NCBI GenBank assembly: GCA_027451445.1
Contig: DAIDJG010000536.1
Coordinates: 33,138-97,137 of the forward strand
Source: Singulisphaera sp.
Lineage (GTDB): Bacteria > Planctomycetota > Planctomycetia > Isosphaerales > Isosphaeraceae
Reading direction: 5' to 3'
DNA: 64,000 bases
A program made the position numbers and the translations under genes. Shown here one piece after another: positions 46,058 to 55,370 of the stretch (within the stretch, counting starts at the first letter, position 1; each line of letters starts with the position of its first letter). The notes below the pieces were generated by a model that worked only from the letters and a program-made list of their open reading frames with translations, had not been told where the DNA came from and did no database searches.

Positions 46058-46738
46058 TTAGTGCGGCAAGCCGTTGGCGGCTGAGCGCAGGACGTCGACG
46101 AGCCTGGCGACGTCGTAGCCACTGAGCGATTCGACCACTTCGTCGGCCCCAGCGTCCCACAGTGATGCGGCGGGATGCGTGGTCGTTACGCCAACGGCTC
46201 GCATGCCCGCGGCCTTCGCGGCTTGAATCCCGACCGGAGCGTCTTCGAAGACGACCGAAATTGCCGGCGGGATCCCCACCTTGGACGCGGCAACAAGAAA
46301 TACCTGGGGATCCGGCTTCCCGCGCTGGATGTCTTCAAGGGAGGCGATCGCGGCGAACCGGCCGTTGAGGCCACACGTCTCGACGGTCAGCTCCAGGTTG
46401 GGCAAGACGCCGCTGGAACCGATCGCGAGCTTCACACCAGCGTCCGTAAGGCCGTCGAGCAAGGCCTGAACCCCGGCCATCAGCTCGATCTTGTCGCGCG
46501 CGATTTCGCGGTAACACAGCTCCTTCAGGTCCGAATAGCGCTGGAGCTCGGCAGGGTCGACGGAGTCGCCAAGCAGGAGGCGAAAAATGCTCGGATTGGT
46601 CATGCCGAAAGTCTTATGGATGAACTCGGGCGTGAGGGGCAACCCTTCGCGTTCACCCAGGATTTGCCAGGCATTCTGATGGAAAAGGAGTGAATCGACG
46701 AGAACGCCATCGTGATCGAAAATGGCCAGCACGGGCAA
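46058..46738 (-). CDS. HAD-family phosphatase/phosphoglucomutase-like
   Basis: 226 aa. Motif I LAIFDHDGVLVDSLLFHQNA with the DxD nucleophile pair, a helical cap (residues 15-80), motif II AIGSSGVLPNLELTV, motif III Lys in RGKPDPQVFLVAASKVG, and motif IV VVFEDAPVGIQAAKAAGMRA. Length and cap type fit beta-phosphoglucomutase-like or phosphoglycolate phosphatase-like enzymes. Substrate unresolved. Confidence 0.85.
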   Translation of the reverse strand: MPVLAIFDHDGVLVDSLLFHQNAWQILGEREGLPLTPEFIHKTFGMTNPSIFRLLLGDSVDPAELQRYSDLKELCYREIARDKIELMAGVQALLDGLTDAGVKLAIGSSGVLPNLELTVETCGLNGRFAAIASLEDIQRGKPDPQVFLVAASKVGIPPAISVVFEDAPVGIQAAKAAGMRAVGVTTTHPAASLWDAGADEVVESLSGYDVARLVDVLRSAANGLPH

Positions 46739-46789
46739 GGATCCTCGAGAGCCCCCAAAAAAGCACGAGCCGCGGAGGCCCGTCCCTGA

Positions 46790-46832
46790 AACAAAACGTC
46801 TCGGGGACCCAGTTTAGCAGGTCCCCGAGACG
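46790..46832 (-). terminator. Intrinsic terminator of the large exported-protein gene
   Basis: A perfect 13-bp stem (46797-46809 with 46820-46832, core GTCTCGGGGACC) and a 10-nt loop are followed on the minus strand by TTTTGTTT. It lies 47 bases past the stop of the 46879 gene. Confidence 0.85.
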
Positions 46833-46878
46833 CGTGTCAGTGTGACTTCGATGAGCGCGGATATGCAACGGTGAACGC

Positions 46879-48981
46879 TTAGCGAACACCCGCCTCGGGG
46901 CTCGACGAGGTGCGGACGAGCTGGGCCCGGATCCAACCCGAGGGGTCAAGCGGACTCACGGCCTTAATCGCAAATCCTTGTAGCTTCAGGTTGCTCAGGG
47001 GAATGTCGATCGGCTGCCCTTGAAGCTTGGAACGGAACGCAGAGAGGGCGACTGTGGTTGTAAACACCGTGAGGGGCTCGGCTTTGGTCTCGTCTTCATT
47101 CACGGCGTAGACCTTGGCCTGCGGCCCCGGGTCGAAGCTTTCGATGCGTCCTGAAAGGCGAACGGGTTCCTTTTGGGTCTGTGGGCTGACCTTGAAGGAA
47201 ATCACGAACTCGGCCTGAGGGGCCGAGAATCGGTAGACCTGTGCGGGGGCGCCAAAGAGACCGCCGCGCGTGGCCTGTTCGGGCGCGGGGACCTCGAGGA
47301 CGAAGTCGTGAACGAGCGCGACGAGATAACCGTTGGCATCCGCCGCGAATTCCGGCGAGTGCCCGGGCCGTTTGACGCGCACGGCGATCACTTTCGGATC
47401 TTTCGCTGCGCGTGATGTCTCAACCGCCTTCAGGAAGGTGGGATAATCGACGTTTTGCGAGACGTCGATTCCTTTGGACGGCGGCGTATTGGGCGCGATC
47501 TTGTGGGTGACTACCATGAGATTCTGGACGTCTCGCGCGGTGGGGCTCTGGAGATAACCCCGCGCCAGGCTCGTCATGATGGATGTCAGGTGGAGGTCGG
47601 CTGAGACACCCGGATCGGGTGTCTGGAAGCTTGCGGGTTGAGGTGCGTAGGCACCCATCTGGTCCTCGGCTCCCTTCCACTGGAGGAAGCCGCCGATGAG
47701 CGCCTCCTGGGGCTGCGAGCTGAGCATCAAGCTGGCGATCAGCAGGTTCCGGATGGTCAGCGTATGGTTCCCGGGGATGTACTCCCGGATCTTCTGGTTG
47801 ACTTTCGCTTGCTCCTCCGCCATCTTCTCGCCGCCCACCTCGATCGAGTCGGTGATCACGCCTTCGCGGATACGGCCGATGGCTCCGTCATAGACCTTCT
47901 GATTGATCTTCGCCTGGTTCATTCCGATCAGCGCCGCGACGGCGCGACCGAGGCCGTGGCCTTCGGTCTTCTCCGAGCAGATGAGGGCGTTGGTGTTGTG
48001 CTTGTAGCTCTGGTAGAGGGACAGGCCCTGATTTCCGAGGACCGCGGTCACTGTCAGTTCGGACGTGTCCGTGGTCGTCGCATCGAAATGATAGAGCTTG
48101 GTCGCACGCTTGCCCTGGGGGTCGCTGGCCATCTGGTTGTTAAAATCCCAAACGGGCGTGACGCTGGTCATGAGCTGGCTGTTGTAAAACGCGATGCCAT
48201 CACGACTTGGCAGCAGGCCGAAACCCGTTTTCTGACCGGCGGTGACCTGCGACGTGTAGCCTTTGTGAGTTACGGGGCCGGTGACTGCGACATCATGGGC
48301 CAGGAATGGTGCGAGCGTCGGTGTGTCGGCGGCGATGTCGAGGTTCGGCAAGTTGAACAGGTCGTCCAGCGCGTTGCGCAGTTCGACGGTGGGGACCCAG
48401 GGGCTCGCCTTGACGTTGGTATGAAGTGCGTTGAGTGCGGTGTGAACGCGGCGCAGAGCTTCCTGGCGTTGCGCAACCGTCTCGGCACGGTCGTAGTTGC
48501 GGAGCGAGGCACCGAGATCGGTGTTCACATAGTCGATCCAGCGCTCGCGATTGGTCTTCGCGGCACCGTCTGACGTTTCGGGAAGCCCCTCGACGGCCTC
48601 GATCAGCCGCCTCTCCGCCCACGCAACTTTCACCCTGGGCCGCAGCCAGGCGCGCAGGCCCTCTCGCACACGAGCCGCGGGTTCCCAGTTGATCCCCTCG
48701 AGGGCAACCGACATCTTATAGATGCGGTTGAGGGAGGCCAGTTGGTCGCGCTCGTTCTGGGCGTTCGTCCAGGTGCGGAGTTCCGCCTGGAGTGCGTCGA
48801 AGAACGCATTCCACCCGGGTGCATGGGGCTGCGCGGTGGCGCCCGGTTTAGCCCAGGCCTGGCGAATCTCCTGGATCGTTTTCTCCACCTCGAAGAAACT
48901 CGGCGCTGCGGGTGCCGCTCCCAGCACGCATGGAAGCATCCCTACGGCCAGCAAGATCGCCCCAACATCGTTCCGTCGCAT
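46879..48981 (-). CDS. Large exported protein of unknown function
   Basis: 700 aa from ATG 48981 with GGAGGAC directly upstream. Signal peptide: MRRNDVGAILLAVGMLPCVLGA. Residues 30-200 are helical (FEVEKTIQEIRQAW, LNRIYKMSVALEGINW, VHTALNALHTNVKASPW). Residues 215-430 contain a beta-rich part (YTSQVTAGQKTGFGLLPSRD, FYNSQLMTSVTPVWDFNNQM) and helices (KINQKVYDGAIGRIREGVIT). The rest is beta-rich (YRFSAPQAEFVISFKVSPQT). No known domain recognised; probably periplasmic or cell-wall associated. Single-gene unit with its own terminator. Confidence 0.65.
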   Translation of the reverse strand: MRRNDVGAILLAVGMLPCVLGAAPAAPSFFEVEKTIQEIRQAWAKPGATAQPHAPGWNAFFDALQAELRTWTNAQNERDQLASLNRIYKMSVALEGINWEPAARVREGLRAWLRPRVKVAWAERRLIEAVEGLPETSDGAAKTNRERWIDYVNTDLGASLRNYDRAETVAQRQEALRRVHTALNALHTNVKASPWVPTVELRNALDDLFNLPNLDIAADTPTLAPFLAHDVAVTGPVTHKGYTSQVTAGQKTGFGLLPSRDGIAFYNSQLMTSVTPVWDFNNQMASDPQGKRATKLYHFDATTTDTSELTVTAVLGNQGLSLYQSYKHNTNALICSEKTEGHGLGRAVAALIGMNQAKINQKVYDGAIGRIREGVITDSIEVGGEKMAEEQAKVNQKIREYIPGNHTLTIRNLLIASLMLSSQPQEALIGGFLQWKGAEDQMGAYAPQPASFQTPDPGVSADLHLTSIMTSLARGYLQSPTARDVQNLMVVTHKIAPNTPPSKGIDVSQNVDYPTFLKAVETSRAAKDPKVIAVRVKRPGHSPEFAADANGYLVALVHDFVLEVPAPEQATRGGLFGAPAQVYRFSAPQAEFVISFKVSPQTQKEPVRLSGRIESFDPGPQAKVYAVNEDETKAEPLTVFTTTVALSAFRSKLQGQPIDIPLSNLKLQGFAIKAVSPLDPSGWIRAQLVRTSSSPEAGVR

Positions 48982-49443
48982 GCGTCCTCCCAGTTGATGC
49001 GGGATCCAGGCGGACCGAGCCACCCATTACCCTAAAGCTATCGCGTCCTTCTCAACGACGCTTGACCAGAAACACGACCGTGCGCACGGGGCTTCGACGA
49101 TTCTGCCGAGAATTCGGAAAACCGCTGCGCAATGCGCTCCTCTCTGAACACGGCTGTCAGTTCCGTGGCAAGGATTCGAGCATGCTCCGTGCCAAAGTTT
49201 CTCTGCAATCCGGTGCGCGCCAGCATCCGTTGCCAACGGGACCAGACGCAAGAGTGGGGCAGTCGATCACGCCATTCGGAGTCAAGGGAGATCGCTGCCG
49301 ATTTCGCGACGGCAGAGTGGTACAAGCCGAATCCAACCGCGCGGGCACTGAAGGATCCAACCGCGACTCGAAAACCCCACGAAGACCTGTCACGATGAGC
49401 CGATTTCGGAGTGATCCTGATCGTATCGACGCGGTGGCAACGA
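48982..49443. other. Intergenic region between divergent units
   Basis: It contains the leaders of the minus-strand exported-protein gene and the plus-strand kinase. Open frames here are not supported. The kinase promoter starts at its right end. Confidence 0.45.
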
Positions 49444-49472
49444 TTGACACTGCGTCATGGGATGACTATAGT
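49444..49472 (+). promoter_or_regulatory. Near-consensus sigma-70 promoter of the kinase gene
   Basis: TTGACA (49444-49449), a 17-nt spacer, then TATAGT (49467-49472), about 115 bases before the kinase ATG. The best promoter match seen in the window. Confidence 0.75.
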
Positions 49473-49587
49473 TTGGAGAGGTTCGACGCGATTGCATGCA
49501 CCTTTCCCATCGCGTCCCCGCGCCATTCGCGTGCCGCAAGGATGTAGCTTCTGGGGATTTCCCCCGGCCCGTAGAGATTGTAGCCTG

Positions 49588-52500
49588 ATGTCCGAACCTG
49601 ATTCCCCCTCACCCTCCGAGCGTTCTTCTGCGCCGGGTGCCTGGCACTCCTCGGTCGCGGATGGCGATTCGTCGAAAGGCGTCGAGGGGCGCGATCCGCC
49701 CACGGTCCGGACGGGCGGCTCGTCGGTGCGGCCCAAGGCCGGCTCATCCATAACGCCGATCCCGCTGCCGATGCCCGGTGATCAGATCGATTCGTTCATT
49801 CTCGAGGAATCGATCGGCGTGGGGGGGATGGGCGCGGTCTTCAGGGCGCAGGATACGAAGCTGGACCGGCACGTCGCGCTCAAGATCCTGCCCCCGGAAC
49901 AATCGAAGGACTCGGAAGTCGTCCAGCGCTTCTACCAGGAAGGTCGCGCTGCGGCGCGGCTCGACCACGAGAATATCGCACGCGTCTTTACGATCGGGCA
50001 CGACGGCCCCATCCATTTTATCGCATTCGAATATATCGAAGGGACCACGATCCGGCAGCGGGTGGAACAGGGCGGACCGCTGTCGGTGAGCGAAGCCATC
50101 AACTACACGCTTCAGATCGCGTCCGCCCTTGTGCATGCGTCCGAGCGGGGGGTCGTCCATCGCGATATCAAGCCGTCCAATATCATCGTGTCGCATCAAG
50201 GACGGGCCAAGCTCGTCGACATGGGATTAGCCAGGCGCTTCGAGCGCGGAGGCGACGACGGGCTCACCCAGAGCGGGATGACCCTCGGCACCTTCGACTA
50301 CATCAGCCCGGAACAGGCACGCGACCCCCGCGACGTCGACGTGCGCAGTGATCTTTATTCGCTGGGGTGTACGCTCTTTCACATGCTAACCGGGCGCCCG
50401 CCGTTTCCGGACGGGACGGTGCTTCAGAAACTGATCCAGCATCAAGAAGAAACGCCGCCCAGTGTGCGCGCCTTGAATCCGCACGTGCCGGTCGAGCTGG
50501 CGAACGTGCTTTCGAAATTGATGGCCAAGGAGCGCGAGCGGCGTTACCAGACGCCCGAGCAGCTCGTGCGCGACCTGTTGTTGATCGCCGGGTCGCTCGG
50601 TTTGCGTTCCGTGAGTCCGGAGGGGCTCGTCTGGATGTCGGCGAGCCGGCCGCCGGCGTGGGAGCGGCACCTGGTCTGGGGGTTCCCGGTCCTGGCCTTC
50701 GCCCTCTTGCTCCTGGCGCTCTTTTGGTGGGGGCAGGATTCCGGCTCGACGTCGGTCTCTTCAACGTTCACCCCAGCGCCTCCTCGGCAACCGGCGACGG
50801 ACGGTTCGAAACCCACAGGCATTACGAGCCTCGCAATCACTCCCAAGGAAGACGGCATTAAGGAGGCCGCTGCGCCGTCGTATCCGGCCATGGCGCGGGA
50901 GATCGCGGCCGACTCGGGCGACAATCTCCTCGATGTGCTCGCGAAGGCGCCTCCTCGCGCCGTGATTACGCTGAATGATAACGGGCCGTACGAGTTGGGT
51001 CTGCCGTTCGACCGGACGGGAACGGTGCGTCTGCTCAATCGCGACCTCACGCTGAAGGCCGCCGCAGGTGTGCGGCCCGTCCTTCGTGTGGCACGCGATA
51101 CGGGCGCGGGGAGCACGTCGCCAACGGCGATTCTCGACTTCGATGGGGGCGTAATCATCCTCGAAGGCCTCACGTTCGAGCTTGACCCCGGTGATCGGGA
51201 AGGAATGGCGGCGCTGCGCACGGACGGGACGGATTTGACGGTTCGCCGGTGCGTCTTCCGTTGCTCCGGTTCGCGCGGCTCGCATCTTCGTTCGACCGCG
51301 CTTCATGTGCGTGCCAAAGCCGCCGGGCCCGCCGGAGAGCTGCCGCCGCCGGTCTTGCTCGAAGCCTGTCATATCGAGTCGGCTCAACTCGGCGTTTTGG
51401 GATCCGGACCCGCGGACATCGAGCTGCGGGACTGCACTCTGGCGGCGTCGGGAACGGCCCTCGCCTTCGAGAACCGGAACGCCTCAGGCCCCTCGCTTAT
51501 CGAGGTGCGCTTGATCCACGACAGTATTGTTGCGGGTCTCGGCCCGATTTGCCGCTTCGAAGGGGTCGAACCGCGCATCCAGACCGATTCGTCGATCCTC
51601 GCGGCCGGGCGTGACCATGAGGCGACGCTCATTGCGGCGGATGACCCGTCACGAATCGCCTGGAAGGGCCGGGCCAACCTCTACGGCCGGATTGGCGTTT
51701 ATCTCGAACCGATCGAATCGCGAGGCCGCTTCGAGCCCGTTCGCGACTCGACTCGCTGGGCCGAATCGCTCACGAATGTGCGTGAGACGGGCTCGTCGTT
51801 CGCCAAGGACGTGGTCTGGGAAGAACCTGACCCATCGCTGGCCCTGGCGTCGGAATCGTCGAACCCGTCTCGTGCCTTTCGGGTCGCGTCGAGTCGCGTC
51901 GATCGAGCGGAACTGGGGGCGCGGCAAGGTCCATTCGGGGCTCTGCTGCCGACCAGCCGGCTCGTCGCGGTGAGTTCCGAGAAAGTTCGAGAACGACCCG
52001 CGGCGATTACACGTACCGAGGAGACCCGTCCGCCGGATTCGGTGAATCCCCCGAGCTCAACGCTTCCCGCGCCCATGCCCGCAGCGCCCGAGACGTCCGC
52101 CCCGGCCACGAACAGTGGCATGCCGGAGGTACCGGTGATGCCCCCAATGAAGCGGGAGGAGATTCCCACTCCGGCTACGGAAACCGAACCCGCGCGCGCT
52201 GAGACCGTTCCGGCGAGCGCCAAGCCCAATTCAACGCCCCCAACGACAGCCGCTTCCTCCGCGGCAAATAGCGATCGCACCGATGCGAGCCTGATCCAAA
52301 CGGCCGAGCAGTTCAGAGTAGCACTGAATCAGGCGAAGGAGCGCGGCGCCGTCATGCGGGTTGCTGCCGAGGCGGACCTTGAACTCAACCAGACCGCGAT
52401 TGACGGCGAGGTGCACTGGATCATCCGGGCCGAGCCGGGCAATAAGCGCCCGATCCTGCGCCTGCGTCCCTCGGCCGCTGCTTCGGTCAAGACTGCCAAC

Positions 52501-53382
52501 GGCGATGGAGGGTTCGAGCTGCCGTCCGGCACGCTCCAAATCGAGGGGTTTGACATCATCGTGCCTCGGCCGAGCGAGCCCCGGGAAGGGCGGTGGGCTG
52601 CATTCAGTCTGGGGTATGGTGCGGAGCTGAGCCTGACGAATTGCACGGTGACGATGGAAGGCGAATCGGCCGATTCGCCAGCCTTCCTCGTCCGGTCTGG
52701 TGACCTCGAGGCCAAGTCGAAACGCGTGGCACGCCTGCGCTTCACCGACTGTTTACTCAGGGCCGGTGGCGACCTCATCGATGTGGCTTCGGGCCTCGGT
52801 GTCGAGGTCGACCTGAATAACGCGCTCGTCGCAACCGGTGGTAGCGTGCTTCATGCACACGGAGCGCCTCGGGTGGAGGGTGGCGATCCGCCCAAGTTGG
52901 AGATCGAGCTCCGCCAGGTTACCGTCATGACCACCGGGGGACTCGTTTTTCTTGACAGCGACGGCGGTGAACCCGAGTTGCCGATCGCGAATGTCTCTGC
53001 ACGGGACCTGATCGTCGCGATGCCCCCAGACAGCGAGCCGCTGCTGCGGGTCGACGGTCAGGACCCGCTCGTCGAGCTGCGCAATCGGATCAACTGGAAA
53101 GGTTACCACGTCGCTTATCATCAGATCAGTGTCTACCGGCGCGATCAATCGGCCCAGATCGGCTCGGTTCCGAACACCTACGACCGGCCGTCGTGGACCA
53201 ACGCGGTCGGTCCCAATGAAGTCGATCCCATCCACGGCGACCTCAAGTTTCTGCACGGCTGGGACCCGGAACGCTCCGCCTGGTCGCTGAATCGGGACGA
53301 TATGAAGCTCTCGTCGGATAGCCCGGTTCGGACCTCGGGCGCCGACCTGCCTCGCGTCCCGGCCGCGCCTCCGGGTTCTTGA
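49588..53382 (+). CDS. Ser/Thr protein kinase with membrane anchor and large exported beta-repeat region
   Basis: 1264 aa from ATG 49588. Kinase domain about 70-330: glycine loop LEESIGVGGMGAVFRAQDTK, Lys in HVALKILPPEQSK, catalytic VVHRDIKPSNIIVSHQGRAK, DMG in place of DFG (KLVDMGLARRF), and GTFDYISPEQARDPRDVDVR. One membrane segment at about 365-385 (LVWGFPVLAFALLLLALFWW). The remaining about 880 residues are exported: two blocks with right-handed beta-helix-like strands (LTVRRCVFRCSGS, IELRDCTLAASGTALAFENR; LSLTNCTVTMEGES, LRFTDCLLRAGGDLIDVASG), joined by a Pro/Thr/Ala linker near 800-880. Likely a receptor-like kinase sensing an envelope or sugar ligand. Family PKN2-type. Confidence 0.88.
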   Translation: MSEPDSPSPSERSSAPGAWHSSVADGDSSKGVEGRDPPTVRTGGSSVRPKAGSSITPIPLPMPGDQIDSFILEESIGVGGMGAVFRAQDTKLDRHVALKILPPEQSKDSEVVQRFYQEGRAAARLDHENIARVFTIGHDGPIHFIAFEYIEGTTIRQRVEQGGPLSVSEAINYTLQIASALVHASERGVVHRDIKPSNIIVSHQGRAKLVDMGLARRFERGGDDGLTQSGMTLGTFDYISPEQARDPRDVDVRSDLYSLGCTLFHMLTGRPPFPDGTVLQKLIQHQEETPPSVRALNPHVPVELANVLSKLMAKERERRYQTPEQLVRDLLLIAGSLGLRSVSPEGLVWMSASRPPAWERHLVWGFPVLAFALLLLALFWWGQDSGSTSVSSTFTPAPPRQPATDGSKPTGITSLAITPKEDGIKEAAAPSYPAMAREIAADSGDNLLDVLAKAPPRAVITLNDNGPYELGLPFDRTGTVRLLNRDLTLKAAAGVRPVLRVARDTGAGSTSPTAILDFDGGVIILEGLTFELDPGDREGMAALRTDGTDLTVRRCVFRCSGSRGSHLRSTALHVRAKAAGPAGELPPPVLLEACHIESAQLGVLGSGPADIELRDCTLAASGTALAFENRNASGPSLIEVRLIHDSIVAGLGPICRFEGVEPRIQTDSSILAAGRDHEATLIAADDPSRIAWKGRANLYGRIGVYLEPIESRGRFEPVRDSTRWAESLTNVRETGSSFAKDVVWEEPDPSLALASESSNPSRAFRVASSRVDRAELGARQGPFGALLPTSRLVAVSSEKVRERPAAITRTEETRPPDSVNPPSSTLPAPMPAAPETSAPATNSGMPEVPVMPPMKREEIPTPATETEPARAETVPASAKPNSTPPTTAASSAANSDRTDASLIQTAEQFRVALNQAKERGAVMRVAAEADLELNQTAIDGEVHWIIRAEPGNKRPILRLRPSAAASVKTANGDGGFELPSGTLQIEGFDIIVPRPSEPREGRWAAFSLGYGAELSLTNCTVTMEGESADSPAFLVRSGDLEAKSKRVARLRFTDCLLRAGGDLIDVASGLGVEVDLNNALVATGGSVLHAHGAPRVEGGDPPKLEIELRQVTVMTTGGLVFLDSDGGEPELPIANVSARDLIVAMPPDSEPLLRVDGQDPLVELRNRINWKGYHVAYHQISVYRRDQSAQIGSVPNTYDRPSWTNAVGPNEVDPIHGDLKFLHGWDPERSAWSLNRDDMKLSSDSPVRTSGADLPRVPAAPPGS

Positions 53383-53406
53383 GGCGACTCGGAACAACAA
53401 CGGCGA

Positions 53407-54588
53407 TTACCGCCTGTTACGATCCGGGCTTCCGGCCGCGGAGGTCAATTCTTCCAGGGTGGCGCGTGCCCGCGCGAATTGACCTCGGAGTAGTGCGTCG
53501 CGGGAATCTCGCAGAATACGGCGATGCTCTTCTCGAAACGGCACTCCCAAACCGGGAGCGGGCGGGGACGGAACAAGTCGCCGCGCGATTTCGTGCGCAA
53601 GCTGCGCGACTCCCGACCCTTCCTTCGCCGAGACATTCAGATAACGGTCCGGCGCGGCGAGCCATGCCGCGGGCAGATCGACCTTGTTGGCAACCCACAG
53701 CGCTTGTGGCATGGCGTCCATAAGGTGACGGTCGCTCGTGGTTTGCCCTTCGGACCGGTCAAGCACGAGCACCACCAGGTCGGCTTTGCCCTGAAGAGCC
53801 CGAGCCCGGGCGATACCTTGAGCCTCGATCAATTCGTCCGACGGCCGCAAGCCCGCCGTGTCAAAGAGCTCGACGGGCCAACCATCAACGGCCGTGCGTA
53901 CCCCGAGCGCGTCGCGCGTTGTGCCTGGCGTCGGGGCGACAATGGCACGCTCAAAACCCGCTAAAGCGTTCAAGAGCCGACTCTTCCCAACGTTTGGCCG
54001 GCCCGCGAGCACCACGCTCCAGCCAGAAACCAAACGCGTGCCGAGAGCCAATCGCTCCAGTAGCGTTTCCAGGGCTTCCGCCGCTTCATTGGGAGCGCGA
54101 TCCAGTCGGTCGAGGATCGTCTGGAGTTCGCGATCGAGCGCGCCGTCGGCCTGTTCGAGAAGAATCTCCGCGGTTCGAAGCGTCGGGGCGCCCGCCAGTT
54201 CGATGTCGGCCGCTTGCACGATGGGAGACCGGGAGTCGCCTTCGGTTTGGTCACCGACAGAGACGCGTTCTGCGCCGAGGGCCTGAAGGGCGTCTGCGAC
54301 CAGCGCAACGGCCCCCGGCCCTCCGTGGCACTGGATCTCGACCTCTGGAGGGCCCGACGCGAGCACCACCGCCACAACTTCATCACCCATGCCGGCGCCG
54401 ATCCGCCCGAGGCGAAGCCGCCGCAATGGTGACTGAGAGAGGGGACTTCCGTGGAGGGGTCGAAACCCTTGGCTCGTGATTTCGATGGCCCTTGGTCCAC
54501 GGACTCGCAAGACACTCACCGCACCTCGGCCTTCGGGCGTGACGATGGTCACCGTCGTGCGTTCAGCGGTTTCGTCGTGATCCGTCAT
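53407..54588 (-). CDS. MnmE-like GTPase lacking the C-terminal CIGK motif
   Basis: 393 aa against about 450 for true MnmE (TrmE). The N-terminal domain is recognisable (TVTIVTPEGRGAVSVLRVRG, VEIQCHGGPGAVALVADALQ) but shortened. The GTPase part has GRPNVGKSRLLNALAGFERA, VAPTPGTTRDALGV, FDTAGLRPSDELIEAQGIAR and WVANKVDLP. The protein ends ...ATLEELTSAAGSPDRNRR, without the last helices and the FCIGK-type Cys motif that MnmE needs for tRNA wobble-uridine modification. It may be a paralogue or degenerate form with another GTPase role. It abuts coaX with no gap and is last in the rpmA-obg-coaX unit. Confidence 0.8.
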   Translation of the reverse strand: MTDHDETAERTTVTIVTPEGRGAVSVLRVRGPRAIEITSQGFRPLHGSPLSQSPLRRLRLGRIGAGMGDEVVAVVLASGPPEVEIQCHGGPGAVALVADALQALGAERVSVGDQTEGDSRSPIVQAADIELAGAPTLRTAEILLEQADGALDRELQTILDRLDRAPNEAAEALETLLERLALGTRLVSGWSVVLAGRPNVGKSRLLNALAGFERAIVAPTPGTTRDALGVRTAVDGWPVELFDTAGLRPSDELIEAQGIARARALQGKADLVVLVLDRSEGQTTSDRHLMDAMPQALWVANKVDLPAAWLAAPDRYLNVSAKEGSGVAQLAHEIARRLVPSPPAPGLGVPFREEHRRILRDSRDALLRGQFARARATLEELTSAAGSPDRNRR

Positions 54589-55353
54589 TCAGACCTCGGG
54601 CGGCAAGGGTCGAGCCGCTAACCGCGCGAGCCCGCGTAGGACCAGATCAGGGACGATTTCTGCCTTGGCTCCGGCGACTGCAGGCGCGAGCCGAGGTGCA
54701 TCGCCGCCGGTCCAGAGGATCCGGGGCTCAGAGTCGAATCCGGTTGCTTGTTTACCCAGAAGTTCGCGGATGGCCCCCACCACGCCCCAATAAACACCCG
54801 CCTCGAGCGCCGGCCTGGTCGAGCGGCCCCACGCGGGAGGCTCAGGACCTGGATGGACGAGTGGGAGCTGCGCCGTCAAGACATGGAGCGCCCGAGCCGT
54901 CATTCCCAGGCCGAGCGTAATTGCACCTCCTTGCCAGACGCCTTCGACGTTGATGCGCTCCACCGTAATCGCTGTCCCGCACAAGACCACAAGGCAGGAT
55001 TGGCAGGCCTCTCGCAGATCGAGCGCACCCAGCACTGCCAAGGCGCGGTCCGCCCCTGCCGTTGAGGCTTGCTCCAACTCGTGGTGCAATGGCACATCGG
55101 CCGCCGATCGCATCCAGTGGACTTGATGGACTCCTCGCTCGCCGAGGAAGTTGTGTAACCGCTCGGCGAGGGGTGGATTCACACTCGAAATCCACCACGC
55201 GGTTGCCGAATCGAGGTTCCAACCGTTCCAAAGCGCAAGCCAGCCGTCCTGGTCGTCGAGCGGGAGGGAGGCCACGTCGAGTAGGCTTCCGTCGGGCCCG
55301 ATCCGGCCCCACTTGAGACGCGAATTCCCGAGGTCCGCAACGATCGTTGGCAA
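54589..55353 (-). CDS. coaX: Type III pantothenate kinase
   Basis: 254 aa. Motifs: TIVADLGNSRLKWGRIGPDG (phosphate-binding, N-terminal), STAGADRALAVLGALDL, CLVVLCGTAITVERINVEGV, and GGAITLGLGMTARALHVLTA. It phosphorylates pantothenate, the first step of coenzyme A synthesis, without feedback by CoA. It lies 17 bases after obg and directly before the mnmE-like gene. Confidence 0.88.
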   Translation of the reverse strand: MPTIVADLGNSRLKWGRIGPDGSLLDVASLPLDDQDGWLALWNGWNLDSATAWWISSVNPPLAERLHNFLGERGVHQVHWMRSAADVPLHHELEQASTAGADRALAVLGALDLREACQSCLVVLCGTAITVERINVEGVWQGGAITLGLGMTARALHVLTAQLPLVHPGPEPPAWGRSTRPALEAGVYWGVVGAIRELLGKQATGFDSEPRILWTGGDAPRLAPAVAGAKAEIVPDLVLRGLARLAARPLPPEV

Positions 55354-55370
55354 GGGGCGTCTTCCCGTTG

